From JANNHK01 sp034408875 (lineage in GTDB: Bacteria > Actinomycetota > Acidimicrobiia > IMCC26256 > PALSA-610), in contig JAWXCJ010000188.1 of assembly GCA_034408875.1 (NCBI GenBank), positions 1-25,025 on the forward strand: a DNA stretch of 25,025 nt, given 5' to 3'. Both the position numbers and the translations under genes were made by a program. Below are positions 7,031 to 14,583 of the stretch, piece by piece. Below the pieces are notes generated by a model that made no database searches, was not told where the DNA came from, and saw nothing but the letters and a program-made list of their open reading frames with translations. How positions within the stretch are numbered: position 1 is the stretch's first letter; each line of letters begins with the position of its first letter.

Positions 7031-9177
7031 AGCGGCGCACCGACCTCTCCACCGGCGAACTCGACGTCGTCGAACTCCTCGCCGAGGATGACGACGACGA
7101 CATCGACATCAGGATCGAAAGCGACGGCGAGCCGAACGAGCCGCTGGGGCCGGGTCGGCGCCGCTGGATCGCAGTTGGCGTCGTAGTCGTGGTGGTCGCC
7201 CTCGTCGCCTATTCGTTCAGTACCGGTGAGGACCCGCAGACGGACGAAGCGGCGTCGACGCCCGCGACGACGGCCGCGCCACCTCCGACCACTACCGCGC
7301 CGACCGCACTCCCCCCTGAAGTGGAGGCAGGCCCGTTCCTCGATTCGCTCGACAGCCGCTTCGCCCTGACGCGCCGCGGCGATGTGCTCGTCCTCGACCC
7401 AACCGCGGTCGCGACCGAACGGATACCGGGCGTCAGCGGGAACCGCGTGGCAGTTGTGGGTGCGGCCAACGGGTCGCTGCTTCTCTCCGACAACGACCGA
7501 CATTTCGTCGTCGAACCCGACAGCAACGTCGTCGCTCTCGACGACGTCACCGTGTTCCCGGCGGTCAACGGGTTGGGCTGGTGGCGGGCCGACGACGGCG
7601 TGCTCCGAGCCATCGGGTTCGCGGCCGAGCCCGTGCAACTGCCCCCGGACACGGTCGCCGTCACCGCGGTACGGACCGGCTTCGTGCTCCGCTTCGAAGA
7701 CAACCCGTGGGGCTTGTCGGTATGGACGCCCGGTTCCGAACCAATCAAGCTCCCGAACTCGTCCGCCGCAGTCGTCGCCGCAGTGCATCCCGATCGCGTT
7801 GCGTGGTTCGGCTCGTGCCTCGAATCATCGTGCGACCTCCAGATCACTGATCTCGCGTCGAGCCGCACGATCGCCGTGCCCGGCGTGTTGCCGCTGTTCT
7901 CGCCGGGTGACGCGGCGGGCAAGTTCTCGGCCGACGGCACCCGGCTCGCCGTGCGCGTTTCCTCGGATCAGATCGTCGACGAGGAACTGATCGTGGTCGA
8001 CCTCGCCTCCGGCACCGTCATGTTGCGCGAGCCCCTGGGCGCGGGCAGCACGTCCCCGACCCCCACTCCGCCGTTCCTGTGGCCGGCGCCGTTCGACTTC
8101 ACCAGCGACGGCGAACGCATGGTCCTCGTCGACGACTTGGGAAGCCGCCTCCTCCAGACCGTGGACCTGGCGACCGGTCGCCGAGAAGAAGCGAATGACG
8201 AACTCCGAGCTGTCACGTCGGTCGTCAACCTCGACCGCGTGTGGTCGGTGCCGCCCAGCCCGCTCGCCGACCGGATTTCGGCTCCGGTCGGCGTGCTGAT
8301 CGCGCTCGTCGACGTGGAGAGCAACCGCGTCGACCTGATCGACACCGCGAACGGAACCCGGCGCGCGGTCGACATGTCGGAACTCGACCTCGGTGACGGC
8401 TTCGCACGCGGAGAACGCTGGGGGCCCATGATCGTCGCCGTCACCGGCGGATTCGTCGTCGGCGACGGCGCGCAGGCGACGTGGATTCCCATCGAGGGTG
8501 TCCCGCTCCGGCTCGGCCCCGCGCAACTCCTGATGTCGTCCGCCGGGCGCGAACGCGCATGGCTCTTCACCGCGCACGAGGACGACTCGTCGTACGACGT
8601 GATGTCGATCGACGGGATCACCGGCGAAGCGCGGACCGAGGATCCCGTGCACACACTGCCCGAGGCGATCGTCGGAGACGAGTTCCTGCGCACGATCCCG
8701 GCCTCGTTCGACCAGGCGCCGCGCCTCGAGTCTTGGAACACCAGAACCGGCGCCCGCCGCGAGCTCGACGCGGGCAGCGCGGGAATGTCGATGACGGCAA
8801 CCGAACACCACATCCTCTGGCAGGACGAGTTCTGTTACGAGAGCAGCCATGCGTGCTCGCTGCACGCCGTCGAGGTTGCGACGGGCGAACGCGTCGATCT
8901 CGACGTCAACGCTTCGACATGGGGGACGAACAAGGTTGCCGGCGACATCGCGTATCTCCAGAACTACGACGGTGCGCTCATTCGTGTCGACGCCGAAGCC
9001 GGCACGTTCGGAGACGTACCGGGCGCGACGCAGGTGAACCAGTGGGCCGTCGCACCGTCCGAGACCGTCGTGTTCGACCAGAATGGCGTGCTCTACGCAT
9101 GGACGCCGGGATTGCCGACGGCCGTCCGGCTCGCGCCGACGAGCCGCAATGGCACAACGCTGATCGCTGCGCTCTAG
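7027..9177 (+). CDS. Membrane-anchored protein with beta-propeller-like extracytoplasmic region, function unknown
   Basis: A 716-residue type II membrane protein. Residues 1-45 are cytoplasmic with an acidic run (DDDDDIDI near 21-28) and a basic stop (GRRRW). A single transmembrane helix covers about 47-64. A Thr/Pro-rich linker follows (about 73-98), and then some 600 residues of short repeating beta-rich units. Repeated patterns of the type strand-D-x-TG-x-R/E-strand (for example VDLATGRREEA, VDLASGTV, VEVATGERVDL) are what WD40/TolB-like propellers show, so a propeller fold is likely but not proven. The GTG start overlaps the acyl-CoA dehydrogenase stop. That makes it part of the same operon on paper, although no metabolic role is obvious. 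It could be a surface sensor or scaffold. It converges on the SDR gene at 9192. Confidence 0.75.
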   Translation: MKRRTDLSTGELDVVELLAEDDDDDIDIRIESDGEPNEPLGPGRRRWIAVGVVVVVVALVAYSFSTGEDPQTDEAASTPATTAAPPPTTTAPTALPPEVEAGPFLDSLDSRFALTRRGDVLVLDPTAVATERIPGVSGNRVAVVGAANGSLLLSDNDRHFVVEPDSNVVALDDVTVFPAVNGLGWWRADDGVLRAIGFAAEPVQLPPDTVAVTAVRTGFVLRFEDNPWGLSVWTPGSEPIKLPNSSAAVVAAVHPDRVAWFGSCLESSCDLQITDLASSRTIAVPGVLPLFSPGDAAGKFSADGTRLAVRVSSDQIVDEELIVVDLASGTVMLREPLGAGSTSPTPTPPFLWPAPFDFTSDGERMVLVDDLGSRLLQTVDLATGRREEANDELRAVTSVVNLDRVWSVPPSPLADRISAPVGVLIALVDVESNRVDLIDTANGTRRAVDMSELDLGDGFARGERWGPMIVAVTGGFVVGDGAQATWIPIEGVPLRLGPAQLLMSSAGRERAWLFTAHEDDSSYDVMSIDGITGEARTEDPVHTLPEAIVGDEFLRTIPASFDQAPRLESWNTRTGARRELDAGSAGMSMTATEHHILWQDEFCYESSHACSLHAVEVATGERVDLDVNASTWGTNKVAGDIAYLQNYDGALIRVDAEAGTFGDVPGATQVNQWAVAPSETVVFDQNGVLYAWTPGLPTAVRLAPTSRNGTTLIAAL

Positions 9178-9191
9178 ATGCGAACGGCGCG

Positions 9192-9968
9192 TCAACCGGG
9201 CATGGCCAGGCCGCCGTCGACGACGAGCACCTGGCCGGTGACGAACTTGGCGTCGTCGCTCGCGAAGAACACGCACGCCCCCGCGAGGTCCTCGGGTTCG
9301 AGGGTCTTCTTCATCGCGGTTTGCGCGGTCATGCCCTGGATGTAGAAGTCGGGAACGATCTTTTTCGTGGCTTCGGTCATCGTCACGCCCGGGCAGATGC
9401 AGTTGACCGTCACGTTGTACTGGCCGAGTTGCCCGGCGAGGAACTTCGTGAGGCCGACGACGCTCCACTTCGTGATGGAATAGCTGAAGTTGCCGAGACC
9501 GGTGAACGGCATCTCGGGCATCATCGTGTACGCGTACGCGGCACCCGACGACTGCATGATGATGCGGCCGTACTGCTGCTCGACCATCGCGGGGGCCGCG
9601 GCCCGCGCCATGAGCCACGCGCCGTGCTGGTTCACCGCCGTTACCTTCTGCAGGTACTCGTAGCTCGGATCGAAGTTGTCGATGTCGTAGTAGAGCGCCG
9701 CGTTGTTCACGAGGATGTGGACGGTGCCGAACTCCTTGACCGTCTCGTCGACACAGTGCTGCGCGGAGTCCGGGTCCGAGATATCGGTCGCGACGAAGAT
9801 CGCGTCGCCCTTACCGTTCAATGAATCCATGGCGACCTTGGCGCGATCCTCGTTGATCTCGGCGACGACAACCTTGGCGCCCTCGGCGAGAAACCGCTCC
9901 GCGTACGCCAGGCCGATGCCCTGCCCCGCGCCGGTGATGATCGCGACCTTGTCCTGCAAGCGGGCCAT
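9192..9968 (-). CDS. SDR-family oxidoreductase
   Basis: A 258-residue classical short-chain dehydrogenase. TGAGQGIG lies at 12-19, VNNAA at 87-91 in place of the usual NNAG, and YSITK at 163-167. The probable catalytic serine is at 140 or 141 (QSSGAAY), which puts Ser and Tyr about 22 residues apart. The usual spacing is 13, so an insertion of about nine residues rich in Met and Pro lies near the substrate pocket. The C-terminus ends in VTGQVLVVDGGLAMPG, standard for FabG-like enzymes. It follows the FAS1-like dehydratase gene by five bases. Its ribosome binding site TAGGAG includes the last bases of that gene, so the two are coupled. The likely reaction is NAD(P)-dependent oxidation of a hydroxyl group; the substrate is unknown. 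Confidence 0.88.
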   Translation of the reverse strand: MARLQDKVAIITGAGQGIGLAYAERFLAEGAKVVVAEINEDRAKVAMDSLNGKGDAIFVATDISDPDSAQHCVDETVKEFGTVHILVNNAALYYDIDNFDPSYEYLQKVTAVNQHGAWLMARAAAPAMVEQQYGRIIMQSSGAAYAYTMMPEMPFTGLGNFSYSITKWSVVGLTKFLAGQLGQYNVTVNCICPGVTMTEATKKIVPDFYIQGMTAQTAMKKTLEPEDLAGACVFFASDDAKFVTGQVLVVDGGLAMPG

Positions 9969-9973
9969 GACTC

Positions 9974-10450
9974 CTACTTCCTGATACGAGCGATGAGGTT
10001 GAACCGTTCGGTGACGACCGGCGACCCGTCACGCGCGTCGCGCCACACCGTCTCCATGACCACGAACGTCATGCGCGCGATGTCGGTCTCCTTCTCGTAC
10101 ACGTCGGTGATCGTCTGCTCGCCGTCGAGCACCTCGCCTGCGATCGGCGTGCGGTGGTACTCGAACTCCTGCTCCCCGTGAAGGACGAGCGCGCCCTGGG
10201 CGTAGAGGTCACCCATGAGCTTGTGCATGGCGTTGCCGCCGCCCTTGGTCGGGTCTGGCGGTTGGTCCTCGGTGAACGCGGCCCAGTACGGCGCCGCGAA
10301 CATGAACGTCGGTGGTGCGGGCGCGTCGGCGGCGCGGTACTCGGGGCTCGCGTCACCGACCGATCTCGCGAAGTTGGCAAGCACGGAACGTTCGAGCGCG
10401 ACCCGGAACGCGCCCGTCTTCGCGCCCACGGCACTCGTATCGACCGCCAC
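9974..10450 (-). CDS. FAS1-like dehydratase domain protein (MaoC N-terminal family)
   Basis: A 158-residue hot-dog-fold protein. Family features are the N-terminal strand-helix VALERSVLANFARSVGDASPEYR, APPTFMFAAPYW, and the central LVLHGEQEFEYHRTPIAGEVL segment that is diagnostic for the MaoC_dehydrat_N / HTD2-like group. These usually act as one half of an (R)-enoyl-CoA hydratase, often paired with a MaoC C-terminal protein; no such partner is in this window. The start was set at GTG 10450 because GGAGGG lies a few bases upstream and homologues begin with a VDTS-like segment. The in-frame ATG at 10501 would add residues that do not look conserved. The gene is divergent from the SDR at 10523, and an operator-like palindrome lies between them. 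Confidence 0.85.
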   Translation of the reverse strand: MAVDTSAVGAKTGAFRVALERSVLANFARSVGDASPEYRAADAPAPPTFMFAAPYWAAFTEDQPPDPTKGGGNAMHKLMGDLYAQGALVLHGEQEFEYHRTPIAGEVLDGEQTITDVYEKETDIARMTFVVMETVWRDARDGSPVVTERFNLIARIRK

Positions 10451-10468
10451 AATCCCTCCGATATAAGG

Positions 10469-10482
10469 TGACGCGCACGTCA
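10469..10482. promoter_or_regulatory. Operator-like palindrome TGACG-CGCA-CGTCA
   Basis: This near-perfect inverted repeat sits between the divergent dehydratase and SDR genes. The same arms, with a fully palindromic CGCG centre, recur at 22530-22543 in front of the SDR-ligase operon. On the minus strand a TATA-like sequence (TTATAT) follows within two or three bases, so a bound protein would cover that promoter. TetR-family repressors bind palindromes of this size, but which protein reads this site is unknown. Confidence 0.5.
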
Positions 10483-10522
10483 GGTTTCGTACGAGTTTCA
10501 TTCGATCGAGGAGTGCGCGCAA

Positions 10523-11461
10523 ATGGGGATGCTCTCCGGCAAGGTGGCCATCGTCACCGGCGCGGGCAACGGTGTCGGCCGCGGTGAGGCGATCATGCTC
10601 GCCGACCACGGTGCGCAGGTTGTCGTCAACGACCTTGGCGGATCGGTGTCGGGCGAAGGCGAAGGCGACAAGCGCGCCGCCGACACGGTCGTCGACGTCA
10701 TCAAGGCGCGCGGTGGCGAAGCCGTCGCCAACTACGACAGCGTCGCCGACTTCGACGGCGCCAAGAACATCGTCGGCACCGCGCTCGACGCGTTCGGCCG
10801 CCTCGACGTGCTGGTCAACAACGCGGGCGTGCTGCGCGACAAGATGATGTTCTCGATGTCTCCCTCCGACTTCGACACCGTCGTGAAGGTGCACATGTAC
10901 GGCACCTTCAACACGATGCACCACGCCTCGGTGTACTGGCGCAACGAGTCGAAGGAGGGCCGCCAACCGCGCGGCTCGATCATCAACACCGTGTCGAGCG
11001 CGGGCCTCCAGGGCCAGGCCGGCCAGATCAACTACGGCGCGGCCAAGGCCGGTATCGCGGCGATGACGATCATCGCCGGCCTCGAACTGAGCCGCTACGG
11101 CGTGCGCGCCAACTGCGTCGGCCCGGGTGGCGCGACCCGCATGGTCGCCCAGGCGATGCCGAACATGGAAGTGAAGAACCCCGAGGACTACGAAACCTTC
11201 GATGCGATGAACCCGGGCAACTCCGCACCCGCGGTCGTGTTCCTCGCCTCCGACGAGGCACTGCACGTCACGGGCCAGGTGCTGCGCATGGTCGGCAACA
11301 ACCTGTGCGTGTACAACCCGTGGGAGATGGGCGAGCAGTTCCTCGCTACCGAGAGGGACGGCTCGCCGAAGCAGTGGAACCCCACCGACATCGGCCGCAT
11401 CCTGAACCGCTACCACTTCAAGTCGGCCAACCCCGGTATCGACGCCCAGCGCCGCGCGTGA
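10523..11461 (+). CDS. SDR-family 3-hydroxyacyl-CoA dehydrogenase-like protein (MFE-2 type)
   Basis: A 312-residue SDR, paralogous to the proteins at 3422 and 22561. TGAGNGVG lies at 12-19, VVNDLGG at 34-40 (Asp suggests NAD), NNAG at 99-102, and Ser158, Tyr171 and Lys175 form the active site (INYGAAKAG). Stretches such as GGEAVANYDSVADFDGAK are typical of MFE-2-like hydroxyacyl-CoA dehydrogenases. The C-terminal extension after about 250 (NPWEMGEQF onward) is longer than in FabG and is unlike the extension of the two paralogues. A GAGGAG ribosome binding site lies ten bases before the ATG. The stop overlaps the crotonase start as GTGA, and a thiolase-like gene follows, so a 3-hydroxyacyl-CoA substrate is likely. 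Confidence 0.9.
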   Translation: MGMLSGKVAIVTGAGNGVGRGEAIMLADHGAQVVVNDLGGSVSGEGEGDKRAADTVVDVIKARGGEAVANYDSVADFDGAKNIVGTALDAFGRLDVLVNNAGVLRDKMMFSMSPSDFDTVVKVHMYGTFNTMHHASVYWRNESKEGRQPRGSIINTVSSAGLQGQAGQINYGAAKAGIAAMTIIAGLELSRYGVRANCVGPGGATRMVAQAMPNMEVKNPEDYETFDAMNPGNSAPAVVFLASDEALHVTGQVLRMVGNNLCVYNPWEMGEQFLATERDGSPKQWNPTDIGRILNRYHFKSANPGIDAQRRA

Positions 11462-12285
11462 ATACCGACTTCGAGACGATCACGTACTCCGAGGCCGACG
11501 GGGTTGCGACCGTCACGTTGAACCGGCCCGACGTGCATAACGCGTTCAACTCGTTGATGCAGCGCGAGTTGAAGTCGCTGTGGCGCGGGCTGCGCCGCAA
11601 CGACGACGTGAAGTGCATCGTGCTCACCGGCGCGGGTGAGAAGGCGTTCTGCACCGGCATCGACCGCATGGAGCAGATGGGTGGCGAGACCGACGCCACG
11701 ACCGACGAAGACGTCGTCGGTTCCGGCGTCACGCCGTTTATGTTCAACGACCCCGGCGACAACATCGGTCCCAAGTCGTGCGACCTCTGGAAGCCGGTCA
11801 TCGCCGCGGTCAACGGAATGGCCTGCGGCGGCGCGTTCTACATGCTCGGCGAAACCGAGTTCATCATCGCGGCCGAGCACGCCACGTTCTTCGACCCGCA
11901 CGTCACCCACGGCATGTGCGCGTCGTTCGAACCCATCCACATGTCGGGCATCATGCCGTTCCCGGAGATCATGCGGATCTCCCTCATGGGCAACTACGAG
12001 CGCATGTCCGCGCAACGGGCTCACCAGATCGGCATGGTCAGCGAGATCGTCGCCGGTGCCGATCTCGGCGCCCGCGCCCACGAGGTTGCCGCGATCATCG
12101 CCGCGCAACCGCGCCTCGCCGTCGAAGGCACCGTCCGCGCCTTGTGGTCGACTCGTGAGATGCCCCAGCGCGAGGCGGTACGCCTCGGCTACGCGTACGT
12201 CGCGATGGGCACGAGCCAGGAGTCGATCGCCGAAGGCCAGCAGCTGTTCGCGTCCGGCAAACGGGTCGAGTGGAAATTGAGGTGA
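11458..12285 (+). CDS. Crotonase-fold protein (enoyl-CoA hydratase/isomerase family), atypical active site
   Basis: A 275-residue crotonase superfamily member. The fold signatures are present: TLNRPDVHNAF (20-30), the first oxyanion-hole strand AFCTGID (63-69), and the second oxyanion glycines in NGMACGGAFY (119-128). Aligned by eye to rat mitochondrial hydratase, the two catalytic glutamates (144 and 164) correspond to Tyr128 and His148 (ATFFDPH). The protein is therefore probably not a standard enoyl-CoA hydratase and may catalyse another crotonase-type reaction such as isomerisation, hydrolysis or C-C cleavage. The GTG start overlaps the upstream SDR stop, and the second copy of the 53-bp repeat begins eight bases after its own stop. 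Family membership is certain; the reaction is not. Confidence 0.87.
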   Translation: MNTDFETITYSEADGVATVTLNRPDVHNAFNSLMQRELKSLWRGLRRNDDVKCIVLTGAGEKAFCTGIDRMEQMGGETDATTDEDVVGSGVTPFMFNDPGDNIGPKSCDLWKPVIAAVNGMACGGAFYMLGETEFIIAAEHATFFDPHVTHGMCASFEPIHMSGIMPFPEIMRISLMGNYERMSAQRAHQIGMVSEIVAGADLGARAHEVAAIIAAQPRLAVEGTVRALWSTREMPQREAVRLGYAYVAMGTSQESIAEGQQLFASGKRVEWKLR

Positions 12286-12292
12286 CCCCGAT

Positions 12293-12345
12293 CCGAAATT
12301 GCGACAATCGGCGACCGTTTCGGTCGTCATATGGCGCAATTTCGG
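12293..12345. repeat. 53-bp nested inverted repeat, copy 2
   Basis: Same length and design as the copy at 1864-1916. The outer arms CCGAAATTGCG and CGCAATTTCGG are unchanged, the TTT loop is unchanged, and the inner stem carries a change that still allows a G-U pair. The differences fall in the linkers and at stem edges, so base pairing is kept. It fills the gap between the crotonase and the thiolase-like gene, and its right end adjoins the GGGGGAG that can serve as ribosome binding site for the next gene. Confidence 0.85.
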
Positions 12346-12361
12346 GGGAGACGGCGCGCGC

Positions 12362-13504
12362 GTGACCAGAAACGTCGCGATCGTCGGGGCCGCGCTCTCC
12401 GACATCGGGCGCGTCGACACGAAGACGGCGTACGAACTGCACTACCAGGCTGCGTCGCGCGCTATCGCCGATGCAGGTCTGACGAAGGCCGACATCGACG
12501 GCGTCGGGTCGTGCGGTACCGGGTTGCTCGCGCCGATCGAAGTTGCCGAGTACATGGGCCTGAAGCCGACGTGGGTCGACGGCACGGGTGTGGGCGGCGC
12601 GGCGTGGGAGTTCATGGTCGAGCACGCGACCGCGGCGATCCAGGCCGGCCACGTCAACACGGTCGTGCTCGTGTACGGCTCCACGACACGCGCCGACCTC
12701 AAGGCGCGACGCCGCAGCGCCAACCTGTCGTTCGGCGCCCGGGGCCCGGTGCAGTTCGACACCCCGTTCGGCCACACGCTCATCTCGAAGTACGCGATGG
12801 CGACCCGTCGACACATGTACGAGTACGGCACCACGATCGAACAACTCGCCGAGATCGCGGTGTCCACCCGCTACAACGCGTCGTTGAACCCCGAGGCGTA
12901 CTACCGCGAGCCGATCACGATCGACGACGTGCAGAGCAGCCGCATGATCGCCGACCCGCTCACGAAGTTGCACTGCTGCATCCGCAGCGACGGCGGTGGC
13001 GCAGTCGTGCTCACGTCCGAGGACCGCGCTCGCGACCTGCCGAAGGCGCCGGTCTGGGTGCTCGGCACCGGTGAAGCCACGTCGCACACGACGATGAGCG
13101 AGTGGGACGACTTCACGCAGTCGCCCGCAGTGCGCAGCGGGAAACTGGCGTTCGAGCGGGCGGACGTCTCCCCTGCCGACATCGACTGCTGCCAGATCTA
13201 CGACGCGTTCACGTCGATGGTGCTGCTCTCGATCGAAGCACTCGGGTTCTGCGCACCGGGTGAAGGCGGCGCGTTCGTGGCCGACGGCAAGTTGCGCGTC
13301 GGCGGGGCACTGCCGACCAACACCGACGGTGGCGGGCTCTCCCACTGCCACCCGGGCATGCGGGGCATGTTCTTGTTGGTGGAGGCCGTGCGCCAACTCC
13401 GAGGAGAGGCGCACGGCCGCCAAGTCGAGAACGCCGCGCTGGCGTGCGTGAACGGAACGGGTGGGTGGTTCTCGTCGGCCGGCACGGTCATTCTCGGGGT
13501 GTAG
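12362..13504 (+). CDS. Thiolase-fold protein, lipid-transfer (Ltp2/SCP2-thiolase) type without nucleophilic Cys
   Basis: A 380-residue thiolase-fold protein. The start GTG 12362 follows a GGGGGAG motif. At the place of the thiolase nucleophile (usually CxSG) the sequence is GTGVGGAAW near residue 75, with Thr in place of Cys, so classical thiolysis is unlikely. The signature IYDAFTSMVLLSIEALGFC (279-297), an SHCHPG element (327-332) and CVNGTGG (362-368) match the Ltp2/SCP2-thiolase branch. In steroid degraders, Ltp2-type proteins catalyse retro-aldol removal of a side-chain fragment together with a DUF35 OB-fold partner. No DUF35 gene is seen here. It follows the SDR and crotonase genes, which would supply a beta-hydroxy or beta-keto CoA ester. 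It ends two bases from the convergent secreted-protein gene. Confidence 0.85.
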   Translation: MTRNVAIVGAALSDIGRVDTKTAYELHYQAASRAIADAGLTKADIDGVGSCGTGLLAPIEVAEYMGLKPTWVDGTGVGGAAWEFMVEHATAAIQAGHVNTVVLVYGSTTRADLKARRRSANLSFGARGPVQFDTPFGHTLISKYAMATRRHMYEYGTTIEQLAEIAVSTRYNASLNPEAYYREPITIDDVQSSRMIADPLTKLHCCIRSDGGGAVVLTSEDRARDLPKAPVWVLGTGEATSHTTMSEWDDFTQSPAVRSGKLAFERADVSPADIDCCQIYDAFTSMVLLSIEALGFCAPGEGGAFVADGKLRVGGALPTNTDGGGLSHCHPGMRGMFLLVEAVRQLRGEAHGRQVENAALACVNGTGGWFSSAGTVILGV

Positions 13505-13506
13505 TT

Positions 13507-14196
13507 CTAGATCGCGCGCAGGATCTCCACGATCGCCCGGGCGTCGTCGCCTGCGGCGCGGAGTTCGGTCTTCGCCGACAGCATGTCGGTTTCGGCATCG
13601 GCCAGCACCGGTTGGGCAGTCCCCGCGTTGTAGTCGGCCGGTGTCAGCGGGATCACGGCCTCACCGACGGGTGAGGCGAGGGTGCGGGCCGTGTTGATCG
13701 ACGTGCGCATCTCGGCGAGCAACACCTCTGCGTCGCCCACGTCGGCGCCCAAGGCCTGCGCGTCGGCGATGGCGCCGCCGAGCCGGTTCGCGATCTCGTC
13801 GAGGCGGTCACCGGCGCTGACCGCGGTGTCGCCGCCAATCGTCAAATGCACGGTCGGGCCCTCGAGCACGTACACGCGGTAGTCGTTCGCGACCTTGGGG
13901 CAGAGATCGCGCAGTTCGGCACCGGTCGTCGCGACCTCGATCTGCGGCCGCAGTGCGATCAGGCCGGATTCCGCGCCCGCCAGTTCGGCTTCGAGCTGAC
14001 CCTCATGGCTGTCGGTGAGCGCCGTCGCGTCGGTGACCTTCGCCTGCAGTTCGTCGATGGTGACGAAGCGCTTGGCGACGGCTTCGAGGCACCTCGTGCG
14101 GGCCGATTCGATGTCGGGCGGCGGGTCCGCGGCGCCGGCCGCGGTCGCGAGCGACACGGTGAGCGCGCCGGCCAAGGTGAGTGTGCGAAGAAGCAT
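13507..14196 (-). CDS. Secreted protein of unknown function
   Basis: A 229-residue protein with an Arg-containing n-region, a hydrophobic core and an AGA-AD type cleavage site near residue 22, so it should be exported by Sec. The mature part is mostly helical by composition, rich in Ala, Asp and Glu, with a few Cys residues (in TRCLEA and DLCPKV) and alternating heptad-like leucines, but no family is recognised. ATG 14196 is chosen because GGAGG lies seven bases upstream. An in-frame ATG at 14202 overlaps the lipoprotein stop as ATGA and is the alternative. It is coupled to that lipoprotein gene, so the two probably act together in the cell envelope. Confidence 0.7.
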   Translation of the reverse strand: MLLRTLTLAGALTVSLATAAGAADPPPDIESARTRCLEAVAKRFVTIDELQAKVTDATALTDSHEGQLEAELAGAESGLIALRPQIEVATTGAELRDLCPKVANDYRVYVLEGPTVHLTIGGDTAVSAGDRLDEIANRLGGAIADAQALGADVGDAEVLLAEMRTSINTARTLASPVGEAVIPLTPADYNAGTAQPVLADAETDMLSAKTELRAAGDDARAIVEILRAI

Positions 14197-14198
14197 GG

Positions 14199-14513
14199 TC
14201 ATCCCTCCGAAGAGTTGAGTGCGTCGTCGGCGTCCGCGAGTGCGGCGTCGAGGTCGGCCAGGAGTCGGTCGAGGTCACCGAGCTCGGCGTCGAAGGCGTC
14301 AGCGTCGATGGCCACGGGATCGGGAACCGGCGCCGGAACGGTTGTCGTCGCGACGACCGGAGTCGTGGTCGTGGTCGAAGCGGGCGCTTCGGCCGTAGTC
14401 GTCGTCTCCGAGACAGCCGACGGGGACTCGGTCGCCGGGTCGTCGTCATTACCGCCGCAGGCGGTGACGACGAGCAGAAGCCCGGCCAGAGCGAGGTAGT
14501 GCGTGCGTTTCAT
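14199..14513 (-). CDS. Small lipoprotein of unknown function
   Basis: A 104-residue lipoprotein precursor. MKR gives a basic n-region, a hydrophobic stretch follows, and the lipobox VTAC ends at Cys19 with GGNDDD behind it. Residues about 27-66 are a Thr/Ala/Pro linker, and the last 35 residues form an acidic helix with regular leucines (LGDLDRLLADLDAALADADDAL) that could be a coiled coil. The stop overlaps or touches the next gene's start region, and the GGAGG in its last codons serves the downstream secreted protein. The 70-base gap to the divergent GNAT gene holds a short CCCGG-GAAGT-CCGGG inverted repeat of doubtful meaning. Confidence 0.75.
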   Translation of the reverse strand: MKRTHYLALAGLLLVVTACGGNDDDPATESPSAVSETTTTAEAPASTTTTTPVVATTTVPAPVPDPVAIDADAFDAELGDLDRLLADLDAALADADDALNSSEG

Positions 14514-14583
14514 GCCCTGAGGTTCGTCCCGGCCCGGGAAGTCCGGGTTAGGGAAGTGTGAGGAACGCGCGAAGATCGACATC

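Noticed and set aside
11410..12420. 336-codon minus-strand open frame opposite the crotonase gene
   Set aside because: The plus-strand crotonase is well matched to a known family; the opposite frame has the composition of a complementary-strand artefact and spans the 53-bp repeat.
14533..14547. CCCGG-GAAGT-CCGGG inverted repeat between the lipoprotein and GNAT genes
   Set aside because: Five-base arms made only of G and C arise often by chance in this composition, and it is not repeated elsewhere in the window.
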